Below, piece after piece: positions 16,187-24,331 of a stretch of DNA of 34,017 nt. A program made the position numbers and the translations under genes. Source of the DNA: Pantoea phytobeneficialis (lineage in GTDB: Bacteria; Pseudomonadota; Gammaproteobacteria; Enterobacterales; Enterobacteriaceae); contig NZ_CP024639.1 in assembly GCF_009728735.1 (NCBI RefSeq), forward strand, positions 224,901 through 258,917. Direction: 5' to 3'. The notes under the pieces were generated by a model. The model ran no database searches, was not told the origin of the DNA, and was given only the letters and a program-made list of their open reading frames with translations. How positions within the stretch are numbered: the stretch's first letter is position 1; the number at the start of each line of letters is the position of its first letter.

Positions 16187-16257
16187 GCAGACAGAATCTC
16201 AAACCCCGCCGCTCTGGACGGGGATAAAAACTCCGTTCATCGCCGTTTTGAATGGAG
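16143..16257 (+). promoter_or_regulatory. Translational attenuator: five mutually exclusive hairpins
   Basis: Pairings seen: (1) CCGCA 16143-16147 with TGCGG 16151-16155; (2) GCGGCGG 16152-16158 with CCGCCGC 16206-16212; (3) CCCCG 16204-16208 with CGGGG 16219-16223; (4) ACGGGG 16218-16223 with CTCCGT 16231-16236 (one G-U); (5) CTCCGTTCA 16231-16239 with TGAATGGAG 16249-16257 (one G-U). Each excludes the next. Pairing 5 masks the GGAG of the gene at 16265. With a free leader, 1-3-5 form and translation is off. A ribosome stalled on the Thr run blocks 1, so 2 and 4 form and the GGAG is open. Confidence 0.65.
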
Positions 16258-16264
16258 ACACTTC

Positions 16265-16789
16265 ATGAAAAATGCATTACTGATTATTGATATGCAACAG
16301 GGACTGTTTCATGGTCCACACATTCCCTATGCTGCCAGCTCAGTTTTATCCAATATCAGACTTCTGATCAAAAAAGCCAGATCGTCAGGTACTCCGTTGT
16401 TTTTTGCCCGCCACACCGGCCCGGATGGATCACCTTTTAGTGAGCAGAGTCCCTTGACGCAACTGATACCTGAACTTGACGTCAATGTTGAACAGGACAG
16501 CATATTTATCAAAAAATATCCTAACTGTTTCCGTGATACGGTACTGCTACAACAGCTTAAGCTACGCAATATTGATCAACTGGTGATTGCCGGAATGAAA
16601 ACAGAGATTTGTGTGGATACCACCTGTCGTGCAGCTTTTGATGCCGGGTTTAAAGTGGTGCTGGTTTCAGATGCACATACTACGATCGATAATCCGGCCC
16701 TGACAGCGGATAATATTGTTCGCCATCATAACCAGACTCTGGCTGGCCCCTTTGTTAGTCTGGTCAGCACAGAGGAATGGGTGGCATAA
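16265..16789 (+). CDS. Isochorismatase-fold cysteine hydrolase
   Basis: A 174-residue cytoplasmic hydrolase of the isochorismatase/nicotinamidase superfamily. The catalytic triad is visible as Asp9 (LLIIDMQQG), Lys84 (FIKKYPNCF) and Cys116 (GMKTEICVDTTCRAAF). The cis-peptide motif before the Cys (IAGMKTE) is also typical. Substrates of this group include nicotinamide, isochorismate, ureas and small amides; none can be picked here. GGAG lies 7 nt before the ATG and is predicted to be masked by hairpin 5 of the attenuator. The AraC gene overlaps its end by 13 nt, so they are coupled. Confidence 0.9.
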   Translation: MKNALLIIDMQQGLFHGPHIPYAASSVLSNIRLLIKKARSSGTPLFFARHTGPDGSPFSEQSPLTQLIPELDVNVEQDSIFIKKYPNCFRDTVLLQQLKLRNIDQLVIAGMKTEICVDTTCRAAFDAGFKVVLVSDAHTTIDNPALTADNIVRHHNQTLAGPFVSLVSTEEWVA

Positions 16790-17577
16790 AACTGAGTCAA
16801 ATAACTGTGCTTAATAATGCAATGAATCATTTTTTTCCTGAACAGGGTGTGATGCCGGTAACGGCCGTATCGGCAGACTTCATAAATGGACATGTTATTC
16901 CTGCGCACAGTCATGACCTCGCTCAACTGCTGTATGCGATTGAAGGGGTCTTGGTCATTGAGACCAGTGCAGGGCGCTGGGTCGTCCCGCCCAGCAGAGG
17001 TGTTTGGTTAAAAGCAGGTATCAGCCACACGGTGCGTATGCGTGGTGCGGCCAGGATGCGCAGTATTTTTGTGCTGCCCGATGCGATACCGGGACTTCCC
17101 GACGAGGACTGCGTTATTGAAGTGTCTCCGTTACTGAGAGAGTTGATTTTGGCGGCGACCAGAGTCGAGGGAGATTACCTGCCAGATAGCCGTGACGCAC
17201 GTCTGATGCGGTTTATCCTTGATGAGTTGTGCACATTACCGGTTTTACCCTTCAACCTTCCCTGGCCGCAGGATTCCCGCATTTTACGAGTTTGCCAGAT
17301 GCTGTCTGCGGAACCCTCTGATGCCAGAACCGCTGACGACTGGGCTGACCTGCTGTCGATGACAGTTAAAACTTTCCATCGTCAGTTCCACAAACAAACC
17401 GGCGTGACATTTGGCCGCTGGCGGCAGCAGGCCAGACTGCTGCTGTCGCTGGAGTCTCTGGCGCAGGGCCAGCCGGTTTTACAGGTGGCGTTACAGCATG
17501 GCTATGAGAGCCAGAGTGCTTTTGCGGCGGCTTTCAAACGTCAATTTGGCATGCCGCCTTCGGCTTTTTATTCTTAA
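16777..17577 (+). CDS. AraC-family regulator with N-terminal cupin (NimR-like)
   Basis: A 266-residue regulator of the NimR/YeaM type. Residues ~40-100 form an AraC_binding cupin (HVIPAHSHDLAQLLYAIEGV, then WVVPPSRGVWLKAGISHTV). Residues ~170-266 carry the double HTH (WADLLSMTVKTFHRQFHKQT, then VALQHGYESQSAFAAAFKRQ, ending FGMPPSAFYS). NimR itself controls an efflux pump, which fits the convergent MFS/HlyD/OMF operon. The ATG at 16777 lies inside the hydrolase gene and has AGAGG very close; GTG 16807 or ATG 16822 are alternatives. Its stop overlaps the stop of the MFS gene. Confidence 0.88.
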   Translation: MGGIKLSQITVLNNAMNHFFPEQGVMPVTAVSADFINGHVIPAHSHDLAQLLYAIEGVLVIETSAGRWVVPPSRGVWLKAGISHTVRMRGAARMRSIFVLPDAIPGLPDEDCVIEVSPLLRELILAATRVEGDYLPDSRDARLMRFILDELCTLPVLPFNLPWPQDSRILRVCQMLSAEPSDARTADDWADLLSMTVKTFHRQFHKQTGVTFGRWRQQARLLLSLESLAQGQPVLQVALQHGYESQSAFAAAFKRQFGMPPSAFYS

Positions 17578-19151
17578 TCGTTGCTTTTTCGCAGTACCAG
17601 CCCGGTGATGACGCAGAGCAACATGGCGATCCCCGCGAGATAAAAAGCATCGCTGTATGCCATCAGCAACGCATTCCGTTGTATCTCCTGGTTGATCAGT
17701 GCCATCACCTGCATACGTAAACGGGTTAAACCCTCTCCATAGAGTGCCGTAGCGTAACTGATGTGCTGGTGAGACAACCGATTCACTATCGCGGCCATGT
17801 TTTCCTGGGTGCTCAGGGAAAAATCCGTGACAGCGTCACCGAGTCGTACGGCATGAAACCTGGCGCGCTCCACCACTATCTGACTCGACAGCGCGATCCC
17901 TACCGCGCCGCCAACATTTCTTACCATGGAGAACAGACCCGAGGCAGATCCAACCTGTTCTTTTTCCAGCCCCTGAATCGCCATCACCCCTAACGCGACG
18001 ACGACCAGCGACTGGCCGATGCCGCGTACCACCAGTGAGGGCACAATCACATTGGCCGCCGCATCAGGATTAAGATGGATGTTCATCAGGCATCCCAGAG
18101 CCGTGATGAGAAATCCGACGATGATGATGGTTCGCGCACTGGTCCAGCGCATTAAATGCGGTGTGGCGAAAGACATAATCAACTGAATGATGCCATAGGG
18201 GATCATCATGATACCGATCTGGCTGGCGTTATATCCCTGTACCTCGGCGAAGTAGTTCGGCACCAAAAAGACCACGCCAAATACCACGCCACCAAAGCAG
18301 AACTGCATCAGGCTGGCGATGCCAAAATTGTAACGCCCCAACAGACGAAGGTTGATAAAAGGTGTTTTACTCCTGAGTTCAACCCAGACAAACCCCACCA
18401 ATCCGATCACAGCCAGCAACGTACAGTTAATGATATAGGCAGAAGAAAACCAGTCGTTACGCTCGCCCTCTTCCAGCATGATCTGGAGTGCAGACAACCC
18501 CAGTGCCATAGTGATAATGCCCCACCAGTCTCCCTGTCGTAACTTTTCCAGCATCAGTGGCTGGGGTTTAACCGACCAGCCAATCGCCGCCAGCAACAAC
18601 AGACCCGGTGGCACCTGCAAATAGAAAATCCACCGCCAGGAATAGACGTCTGTCAGCCAGCCTCCCAGTGACGGCCCGGCAGCCTGAGCAACATTGTTGG
18701 CAACGGCAAACAGGGCCATGCCCAGCGCATGCTTTCTGGCAGGCAACTCACTGACAATAAGTTGAAAAGAGAGCGGGATCAGAACGCCACCGAAGGCGCC
18801 CTGTAACGCGCGGGAGACGATCATGGTCTGTATATTCGGTGCCATTGAGCAGAGGACCGAAAAGATCACAAAGCCCGTGGTCCCGGTCATCAGGACTCTG
18901 CGCATCGAAAAAATTGATACCAGCCAGCCTGTGACAGGGATGATGATGATTTCCGCTACCAGATAAGCCGTGGTGATCCATGACCCCTCTTCAAAAGACG
19001 CACCCAGTGAGCCGCGTATATCCGGCAATGAAGCATTAGTCACATGCACATTCATCCCCGCCATAAAACAGCCCACTACGCTGCCCAGCACGGCTACCCA
19101 GGTACGAAGCGAAATGGAGTTTGTGGGTTCTATGGTCAGTTGCTTAGTCAT
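17574..19151 (-). CDS. DHA2-family (EmrB/QacA-type) MFS efflux transporter
   Basis: A 525-residue, 14-segment major facilitator. Typical features are the opening VVGCFMAGMNVHVTNASLPD (TM1, motif D1), motif A-like GWLVSIFSMRRVLM after TM2, and GGVLIPLSF with motif C AVANNVAQAAGPSLGGWL in TM5. It acts in the inner membrane and would join the HlyD adaptor and OMF made by the two preceding genes in a tripartite pump, as EmrB does with EmrA-TolC. Its start overlaps the hlyD end by 8 nt. Substrate unknown. Confidence 0.93.
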   Translation of the reverse strand: MTKQLTIEPTNSISLRTWVAVLGSVVGCFMAGMNVHVTNASLPDIRGSLGASFEEGSWITTAYLVAEIIIIPVTGWLVSIFSMRRVLMTGTTGFVIFSVLCSMAPNIQTMIVSRALQGAFGGVLIPLSFQLIVSELPARKHALGMALFAVANNVAQAAGPSLGGWLTDVYSWRWIFYLQVPPGLLLLAAIGWSVKPQPLMLEKLRQGDWWGIITMALGLSALQIMLEEGERNDWFSSAYIINCTLLAVIGLVGFVWVELRSKTPFINLRLLGRYNFGIASLMQFCFGGVVFGVVFLVPNYFAEVQGYNASQIGIMMIPYGIIQLIMSFATPHLMRWTSARTIIIVGFLITALGCLMNIHLNPDAAANVIVPSLVVRGIGQSLVVVALGVMAIQGLEKEQVGSASGLFSMVRNVGGAVGIALSSQIVVERARFHAVRLGDAVTDFSLSTQENMAAIVNRLSHQHISYATALYGEGLTRLRMQVMALINQEIQRNALLMAYSDAFYLAGIAMLLCVITGLVLRKSND

Positions 19152-20262
19152 GATGGGTGTCCACGGTCACCAAAACGGACATCCCGGGACGAATCACATC
19201 TTCTCCGTTCTGTCCTTCTGAGAGCCGAATCTTCACCGGCATACGCTGGACAATTTTGGTGAAGTTCCCCGTCGCGTTATCTGGCGGCAACAGCGCGAAC
19301 TGTGCGCCAGAGGCTGGCGCGAAGCTGTCCACCGTTCCACGAAAGCGCCTGCCACCATAGGCATCAACGCTGATTTCCGCAGGCTGACCAATGTGCATGT
19401 GATCAAGCTGGGTTTCCTTGAAGTTGGCAATCACATAGACATTGTCAGGCACCACCGCGAGTAAAGGTGCCCCCGTTTCAACATATTGCCCGGTTCTGAT
19501 GGATCGCTGTCCGACGGTGCCGGTAATCGGACTGATGATATTGGTACTGGCTAAATCAATCCGCGCAAGATTCAGTTGCGCCTGAGCCTGGCGCAACGCC
19601 GCATCAGCATTGTCCTGCTCGGCTACGGCCGCCTGCCGCTCACTCGCCAGCACTCCGCTCTCCTGTCGGGTGATTGATAATGCAGCCTGTGCCTGCGCAA
19701 CTGAGGCAACCATTTTTTTCATCTGGGCGTTAGCGGATTCCAGCAGTTGTTCACTGCTGACATGCTGGCTGACCAGCCGCTGCTGTCGCTGCGCTTCCTG
19801 CACGGCACGGGCGGATTCGGCCATTGCTGCATGGACGGTTGCCATCGCTTCATCAACGCGATTTTTCTGCTGTGCCTGACGTACATCCAGATTGAAAATC
19901 TGCGCCTGCCGGAGACGCTTTTGCGCCTCTGCTGACTTCACGACCGCTTCCGCCTGACTAACCTTCGCCTGATATTCATTATCGTCAATCCGGGCCAGCA
20001 CCTGTCCTGCGCTGACACGCTGATTATCCTGAACCTCTACGACCGCGAGATAACCACTGACCCGTGGTGCAAGCGTCACAATATCGGCCCGCGCATAGGC
20101 ATCATCGGTATCGCTCATCCAGCGGGCGGTTGTCCACCAGTAAATTCCCCATGTCAGTGCGATGATCAGCAGAAATATGGCGATCATCAGAGTACGGGGG
20201 CGGGGTTTTGCATAGCGATGAGTAAAGGCCTGCTTTTCAGCAACCTGCGGATTCTTGGTCAT
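19144..20262 (-). CDS. HlyD/EmrA-type periplasmic adaptor
   Basis: A 372-residue membrane fusion protein. An N-terminal membrane anchor (LMIAIFLLIIALTWGIYWW, residues ~25-43) is followed by SDTDDAYARADIVTLAPRVS, the hallmark of the EmrA group. A lipoyl half-domain (VQDNQRVSAGQVLARIDD) leads into a long Ala/Gln-rich coiled-coil hairpin (residues ~100-240), then the second lipoyl half (SPITGTVGQRSIRTGQYVET) and the beta-barrel domain. It bridges the MFS pump and the outer-membrane channel. It overlaps the OMF gene by 4 nt (ATGA). Confidence 0.93.
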   Translation of the reverse strand: MTKNPQVAEKQAFTHRYAKPRPRTLMIAIFLLIIALTWGIYWWTTARWMSDTDDAYARADIVTLAPRVSGYLAVVEVQDNQRVSAGQVLARIDDNEYQAKVSQAEAVVKSAEAQKRLRQAQIFNLDVRQAQQKNRVDEAMATVHAAMAESARAVQEAQRQQRLVSQHVSSEQLLESANAQMKKMVASVAQAQAALSITRQESGVLASERQAAVAEQDNADAALRQAQAQLNLARIDLASTNIISPITGTVGQRSIRTGQYVETGAPLLAVVPDNVYVIANFKETQLDHMHIGQPAEISVDAYGGRRFRGTVDSFAPASGAQFALLPPDNATGNFTKIVQRMPVKIRLSEGQNGEDVIRPGMSVLVTVDTHHD

Positions 20263-21740
20263 TGTTTTATTTCTCTGTTATCGACAAGGGAGATCTGAGA
20301 TGGAACAGGCCTACGCTGCGGCTCTGGTAAGGGTATGGCCGGAGCCTGCTGCCAGCCGCCCCCGAGCGATTTAAACAGCGCGATCTGTGTATTGATCAGT
20401 TGGGTGTCGGCGCTGGCTAACTGGTGCTGAATAGCGATGTCAGTGCGTTGTGCATCCAGAAACGCCAGCGCGGTCGCTGCGCCCTCTTTTCTGGCAATGG
20501 ACGCAAGTTTTAACGCATGCTGACTGCCAGCCGCCGCCTTTTGTAACGCGGCATTCTGTTGTAATGCCGCGTTATAATTCGTCATACCTTGCTGTACATC
20601 TTTCAGTGCACCAAGAATGATGGCATCGAAATGTGCCAGAGCAGACTGCTCATGGGCATTCGCCTGAGCAAGACGTGCGCGTTGCTCACTCACATTCGGG
20701 AATGACCAGGAAATAAGTGGGCCGAGGCTCCAGACGGTCGCTCCGCTTTTATCCCACCCATCTGGCTGATGGGCTGAGCTGAACACGCTGCCGCCAATCG
20801 ATATTTGGGGGTAGAAGTCGGCAGTAGCGACGCCGATGCGAGCCGTTGCCGCAATCAACGCCTGCTGGGCCTTCAGGACATCCGGGCGTCGACTTAGCAT
20901 TCTCATCCCCTCACTATGAGGAACCGCAATGCTTGTCAGCGAGGGCGTTGACTGACACTGCATTGCCGCCTGAGGTGGATTGTCAGGCAATTGCCCCATT
21001 AATACGGCAAGCTCAGCAAGGGCATTGTGGCGCGCAGCCTGTAAGGGTGGAAGCTCAGCTGCTGCCAGTTCAACCTGGTTCTGCGCACGTATCACATCCA
21101 GCTCAACACCTGCACCGGACTGATACAACTGGCTGGCGAGTTGCTGGCCCTGTGCTGCCAGCAGCAAAGAACGCTGTGCGATACCGATCCGCTGGGCGTA
21201 ACTACAGGCACTGAGCCAGGCTCGGGTGGTTTCGGCTGCAACCAGCACGCGCGCGCCCTCCTCTTCTGCCATCACCGCCAGCGCATCAGCGTTGGCTGCA
21301 TGGCGCATCGAACGGAGGCGACCAAAAAAATCGATTTCCCACTGCACATCGATACCAATGCCATAACGTGCACCGGTACGGATATGGTCGGATTGATTCA
21401 GAGCGGCTTCTAACTGGTCATTTGCAGTACTGCCGTATCCGGCCTGAGTATTCAGGGATGTCGTGGGAAGACGCGCTGCATCCGTTTCATCCACCACAGC
21501 TTTTGCTGCCCGGAGATTTGCAGCGGCCATACGCAGATCGCGATTATTAGTCAGCGCCTGTTCAACCGCGTGATTCAGATCCGCATCGTGATAGAGGGTC
21601 CACCACTTATCAGGGATGGACGCGCTTTGCCCGTCGAGTTTCACGGGTAAAGTGGTTATGGGGGGCTGTTCTGGCCCTGATGTACAACCTGCTAACAGCA
21701 GGGGGAATAAGGCAACATAACATCCTGCGGATTTGTTCAT
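20259..21740 (-). CDS. NodT-type outer-membrane efflux lipoprotein
   Basis: A 493-residue TolC-superfamily outer-membrane factor of the NodT/OprM type. The signal peptide ends in the lipobox LLLAGC (Cys19). Two OEP repeats follow; recognisable blocks are WWTLYHDADLNHAVEQAL (residues ~46-63), GRLRSMRHAANADALAV, and SRRPDVLKAQQALIAATARI with GVATADFYPQISIGG. The C-terminal LGGGWQ is typical of the family. It leads the efflux operon, whose promoter must lie in 21741-21990. Confidence 0.92.
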   Translation of the reverse strand: MNKSAGCYVALFPLLLAGCTSGPEQPPITTLPVKLDGQSASIPDKWWTLYHDADLNHAVEQALTNNRDLRMAAANLRAAKAVVDETDAARLPTTSLNTQAGYGSTANDQLEAALNQSDHIRTGARYGIGIDVQWEIDFFGRLRSMRHAANADALAVMAEEEGARVLVAAETTRAWLSACSYAQRIGIAQRSLLLAAQGQQLASQLYQSGAGVELDVIRAQNQVELAAAELPPLQAARHNALAELAVLMGQLPDNPPQAAMQCQSTPSLTSIAVPHSEGMRMLSRRPDVLKAQQALIAATARIGVATADFYPQISIGGSVFSSAHQPDGWDKSGATVWSLGPLISWSFPNVSEQRARLAQANAHEQSALAHFDAIILGALKDVQQGMTNYNAALQQNAALQKAAAGSQHALKLASIARKEGAATALAFLDAQRTDIAIQHQLASADTQLINTQIALFKSLGGGWQQAPAIPLPEPQRRPVPSQISLVDNREIKQ

Positions 21741-21969
21741 TGGGCAAACTCGTTAATGAGAATGCGTCCAGGTTACTAAATTGCTGGGTGTCTTTATGTC
21801 GCGTGCTGGACTATCTTTATCGCGAAATGGACATTCGGGCATAGCGAAGGTAGCGCGACGGGAAACTTTCTTGCCCTACCCTTTGGTTGAACAACCAGCG
21901 AAGTATAGGGTTGGGGTGGTCAGATTGGTCTGAACCCGGTCATCTGTGCTTGGGTACAACATGAAATAC

Positions 21970-22050
21970 TTCATACTTATTATGTTAAATTAGATATTCC
22001 GTTAATCCCGGAATACCACCTCTCCCGAAGCGGCGCGATTCATCGTGATC
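21970..22050 (+). repeat. Dispersed imperfect repeat, copy A
   Basis: Shares the words TTATGTTAAAT, GATAT followed by CCG and TAATC, and CGGCGCGATT with the segment at 27930-28010. In one frame both copies encode YVK-x-DIPLI followed by a proline-rich tract, so they look like remnants of one gene family rather than non-coding repeats. Confidence 0.45.
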
Positions 22051-22198
22051 CTCTGGCATCGATGCTGAAAACCCGCGCCGCTACAGAATGATTCAGACAC
22101 CGATGCCGATCAATATCTAGTCATTTATGATGCCATCTACGTTTTACGCCCAGGCGGTTACGGTGGTAATGCGCTTTACCCGATTTAGTCTGTCAGTG

Positions 22199-22223
22199 TG
22201 ATGTGGGCTATGTACCCACATCA
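22199..22223 (+). terminator. Hairpin related to the H-NS gene terminator
   Basis: TGATGTGGG (22199-22207) and CCCACATCA (22215-22223) form a perfect 9-bp stem. Stem and the preceding TGTC..TGTG match the terminator at 15836-15875, but the T tract is poor here. It lies 10 bp after the stop of the remnant frame at 22069-22188 and before the stop of the minus-strand arginase-fold gene. Confidence 0.5.
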
Positions 22224-22264
22224 ATCCATCTCCAATACAGGCGATTATGGTTCTTTTGAACGTT

Positions 22265-23137
22265 TTATTTCAGCAGCGGAAGTAACGCCAGCATATTTTT
22301 TAAATTAATCACATCCCATGGAAGATGCTCCGCAACGGTGAGACCTACCGGTGCTGCAGATGCGGATGCAATGTTGATAAGCTCTATAACCTCTGAAATC
22401 GAGAGTCGTCCCTCTGCCGCATCCCCGAAATCATGCTGACCTCTGCCCGGACGGGCAAATAAAACGGAACGGAACATTGCCGGGTCGAGCACGTCCAGGT
22501 CCAGATGAATAGCCAGACAGGTTATGTTTTCCCGCTGAATCCAGTCCAGCACTGCCCCTGCCCCTTGCCTGACCTCATCTGGCCCGCAAGTCGCAATTCC
22601 GTGTTCAGCAATAAATCCCGCTTCGTAATCCAGAGGATCGTGTATGCCGGCAATCATCACTTTTTCGGGAGCAAGGGGGTGCGTAATATCCCGAGTCAGG
22701 TCTTCATCACCATTCCCCATTAGTGCGCCAAGTACATGGGCGTGTGAATGGGCAAACTGATCCGGCGTCATGACATCAGGGTGGGAATCTACCCATAGTA
22801 CACCCAGTTTTTCACCGTAGGTTTCCACAAGGTAGGAAAAAGGAGCCAGTGAAACCAGACAATCACCCCCCAGCGTGACAAGGGTGTCCGGGCGATTCTC
22901 ACGGATCAGGCTGCGGGCGTTGTGCAGTTGTGATACCACCTGAGATCTGCCAATGATGCCTTCTTCATTCTCCAGAGGAATACCCGCAGGCGGTAAAACG
23001 TTAACCTCTGCAGTCAATCCTTTTTCAGCAGGGGCAAGCCAGGCGAGCAACTGCGAACCAAAGAAGTAGGATTCATTGTTACCTCCCTGCCATTGGGGAA
23101 AAATCAGTCTCAGATTATTGCTATTAGAGTCAGTCAT
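22265..23137 (-). CDS. Arginase/agmatinase-fold hydrolase with altered first metal ligand
   Basis: A 290-residue ureohydrolase-fold protein. The ATG at 23135-23137 was chosen because AAGGA lies 7 nt upstream; a GTG 21 nt earlier overlaps the previous gene. Metal-binding motifs are present as DSHPD (Asp117, His119, Asp121) and DLDVLDP (Asp213, Asp215). The GGDH motif reads GGDC (Cys93), so the usual first histidine ligand is a cysteine. Some arginase-like proteins with GGDCxVSLAPF are known to me as a subfamily, so this may be a native variation with another substrate or metal. It is the last gene of the minus-strand group and 10 bp from the MDR gene. Confidence 0.87.
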   Translation of the reverse strand: MTDSNSNNLRLIFPQWQGGNNESYFFGSQLLAWLAPAEKGLTAEVNVLPPAGIPLENEEGIIGRSQVVSQLHNARSLIRENRPDTLVTLGGDCLVSLAPFSYLVETYGEKLGVLWVDSHPDVMTPDQFAHSHAHVLGALMGNGDEDLTRDITHPLAPEKVMIAGIHDPLDYEAGFIAEHGIATCGPDEVRQGAGAVLDWIQRENITCLAIHLDLDVLDPAMFRSVLFARPGRGQHDFGDAAEGRLSISEVIELINIASASAAPVGLTVAEHLPWDVINLKNMLALLPLLK

Positions 23138-23147
23138 CAGGTAATCC

Positions 23148-24128
23148 TTAGTCTTCACTCAGTTTGAGTAAAATAGTGCCTTTTGCTGTTCGCGAATTCA
23201 GTTTGTTATAGGCCGCGGTGAAATCCTGCATTGCATAAATGCTGTCGATATTTGGCCTGACTTGCCCCGAAGCAATATAATCCTGAAGCGATTTCATAGC
23301 CGCAGCCACATCATCATCCGTTTCCATCCAGGCGTCGTAACCCAGTAGTCGTTTCTCTTCTACCACCAGATCGGGAATATCAATTTTCCCCTCCGTTCCG
23401 GCAACAAAGCCGATGCTGACTGCAGTTCCGCGCGGGCGAAGCGTCTTTATCAGTTGCCCGAGCAGCTCACCGCCTACCGGATCAAACACCATGTCTGCAC
23501 CTCTATTTTCACTCAGACGTCGTATCTCTTCATGCATATCTTGTTGTGATAAATTAATGACATGATGAGCGCCTGCCTGCTTTGCGTGTATCGCTTTATC
23601 GGTTGTAGAGACCAACGCAACCGGAATTGCTTCCAGCGCATTCGCAATCTGAATGAGTGCGTGGCCCACCGAACCAGTTGCACCCGCGATCACCACCAAC
23701 TGCCCCTTCTTTACATCCCCTACACGTGTCATAGCCTGGAAGGCGGTCACGTAATTGATCGGTAGTGCAGCGGCATATTCCAGGCTGTAGTCTGCGGGAA
23801 TCTCGACCAGGCGTTTATCTTCCACCAGGACAAATTGCTGCTGTAACCCGTCTTCTGTGATCCCAAGTTGACCGCCGCCATAGATGGCCACTTTTGTACC
23901 GGCTTTGAACCTGTTGCTCTGCATAACCATGCCTGAACCATCGTTGCTTAACACCAGAGGCGCTATGGAAGATGGAACGCGGCCGGTCAGAACCAGATTT
24001 GACAACGGATTGACCGTGGCAGCATACATTCTGACTAACGTGTGTCCCTGGCGCGGGGTTGGAATGGCCCGCTCTTCGATTTCAAACCAGGCAGATGGTC
24101 CGAGGTTCTTTGCTACCAGTACTTTCAT
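23148..24128 (-). CDS. MDR-family zinc-type dehydrogenase / quinone oxidoreductase
   Basis: From the ATG at 24126-24128 the product is 326 residues, normal for NADPH:quinone reductase-like medium-chain dehydrogenases. The N-terminal GroES-like domain (EIEERAIPTPRQGHTLVRMY) is followed by the Rossmann domain with AGATGSVGHALIQIA (residues ~150-165) and DPVGGELLGQLIKTLRPRG. The structural and catalytic zinc cysteines are absent, as in the quinone reductase group. GGAG lies 9 nt before this ATG. The frame is open further to 24248 through the TCAT repeat, giving a repetitive FIHS segment, but that extension is probably not translated. Arginase follows in the same transcript. Confidence 0.87.
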   Translation of the reverse strand: MKVLVAKNLGPSAWFEIEERAIPTPRQGHTLVRMYAATVNPLSNLVLTGRVPSSIAPLVLSNDGSGMVMQSNRFKAGTKVAIYGGGQLGITEDGLQQQFVLVEDKRLVEIPADYSLEYAAALPINYVTAFQAMTRVGDVKKGQLVVIAGATGSVGHALIQIANALEAIPVALVSTTDKAIHAKQAGAHHVINLSQQDMHEEIRRLSENRGADMVFDPVGGELLGQLIKTLRPRGTAVSIGFVAGTEGKIDIPDLVVEEKRLLGYDAWMETDDDVAAAMKSLQDYIASGQVRPNIDSIYAMQDFTAAYNKLNSRTAKGTILLKLSED

Positions 24129-24200
24129 CAACGAGTGCTCCGAAGCGGATCGTGCACGGGTCATTGCAATATCTGTCACGGTGAAATTTACTCCAAAATA

Positions 24201-24240
24201 ATGAATGAATGAATGAATGAATGAATGAATGAATGAATGA
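24201..24240. repeat. (ATGA)10 tetranucleotide microsatellite
   Basis: Exactly ten uninterrupted ATGA units run into TCATTCAT at 24241-24248. They sit 73 bp before the MDR start on the minus strand. The unit equals the half-site of the TetR-type operator at 25984-26003, so the array is a slipped or amplified operator half. Units of four bases slip readily during replication, so copy number may vary. Confidence 0.95.
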
Positions 24241-24248
24241 TCATTCAT
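24229..24248. promoter_or_regulatory. TetR-type operator merged with the ATGA repeat
   Basis: ATGAATGA (24229-24236), four spacer bases (ATGA), then TCATTCAT (24241-24248) repeat the 8-4-8 design of the palindrome at 25984-26003. It lies upstream of the MDR/arginase pair and is likely bound by the TetR protein encoded at 26186. Confidence 0.6.
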
Positions 24249-24331
24249 TTTAAAGTTAAAGCCTCTTCATGCAAGTGAACATTCCGTCTACCGCATCAGG
24301 GGTTAAAACAAACCGTTGGAGATTATTCGTT

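Larger units (their letters stand above)
21741..22264. other. 524-base intergenic region: pump promoter, gene remnants and a hairpin
   Basis: Contents seen: a TGGTT/AACCA palindrome within CCCTA...TAGGG near 21876-21910 upstream of the efflux operon, possibly an operator; a segment at about 21970-22050 that resembles one at about 27930-28010; and an open frame without start at 22069-22188 (ending YDAIYVLRPGGYGGNALYPI) that reads like the tail of a lost gene. The region closes with the hairpin at 22199-22223. Confidence 0.5.

Noticed and set aside
24201..24240. CRISPR array or phase-variable coding repeat
   Set aside because: The unit is four bases without spacers, so it is a microsatellite; the coding start lies downstream of it, so switching, if any, would be at operator or promoter level.
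23148..24248. MDR protein extended through the TCAT repeat (366 residues)
   Set aside because: The added 40 residues are repeat-encoded and unrelated to the family; the ATG at 24128 gives the normal length and has a GGAG.
24250..24262. TAAAGTTA word as a rox arm
   Set aside because: No opposite arm; the match is within AT-rich sequence and probably chance.
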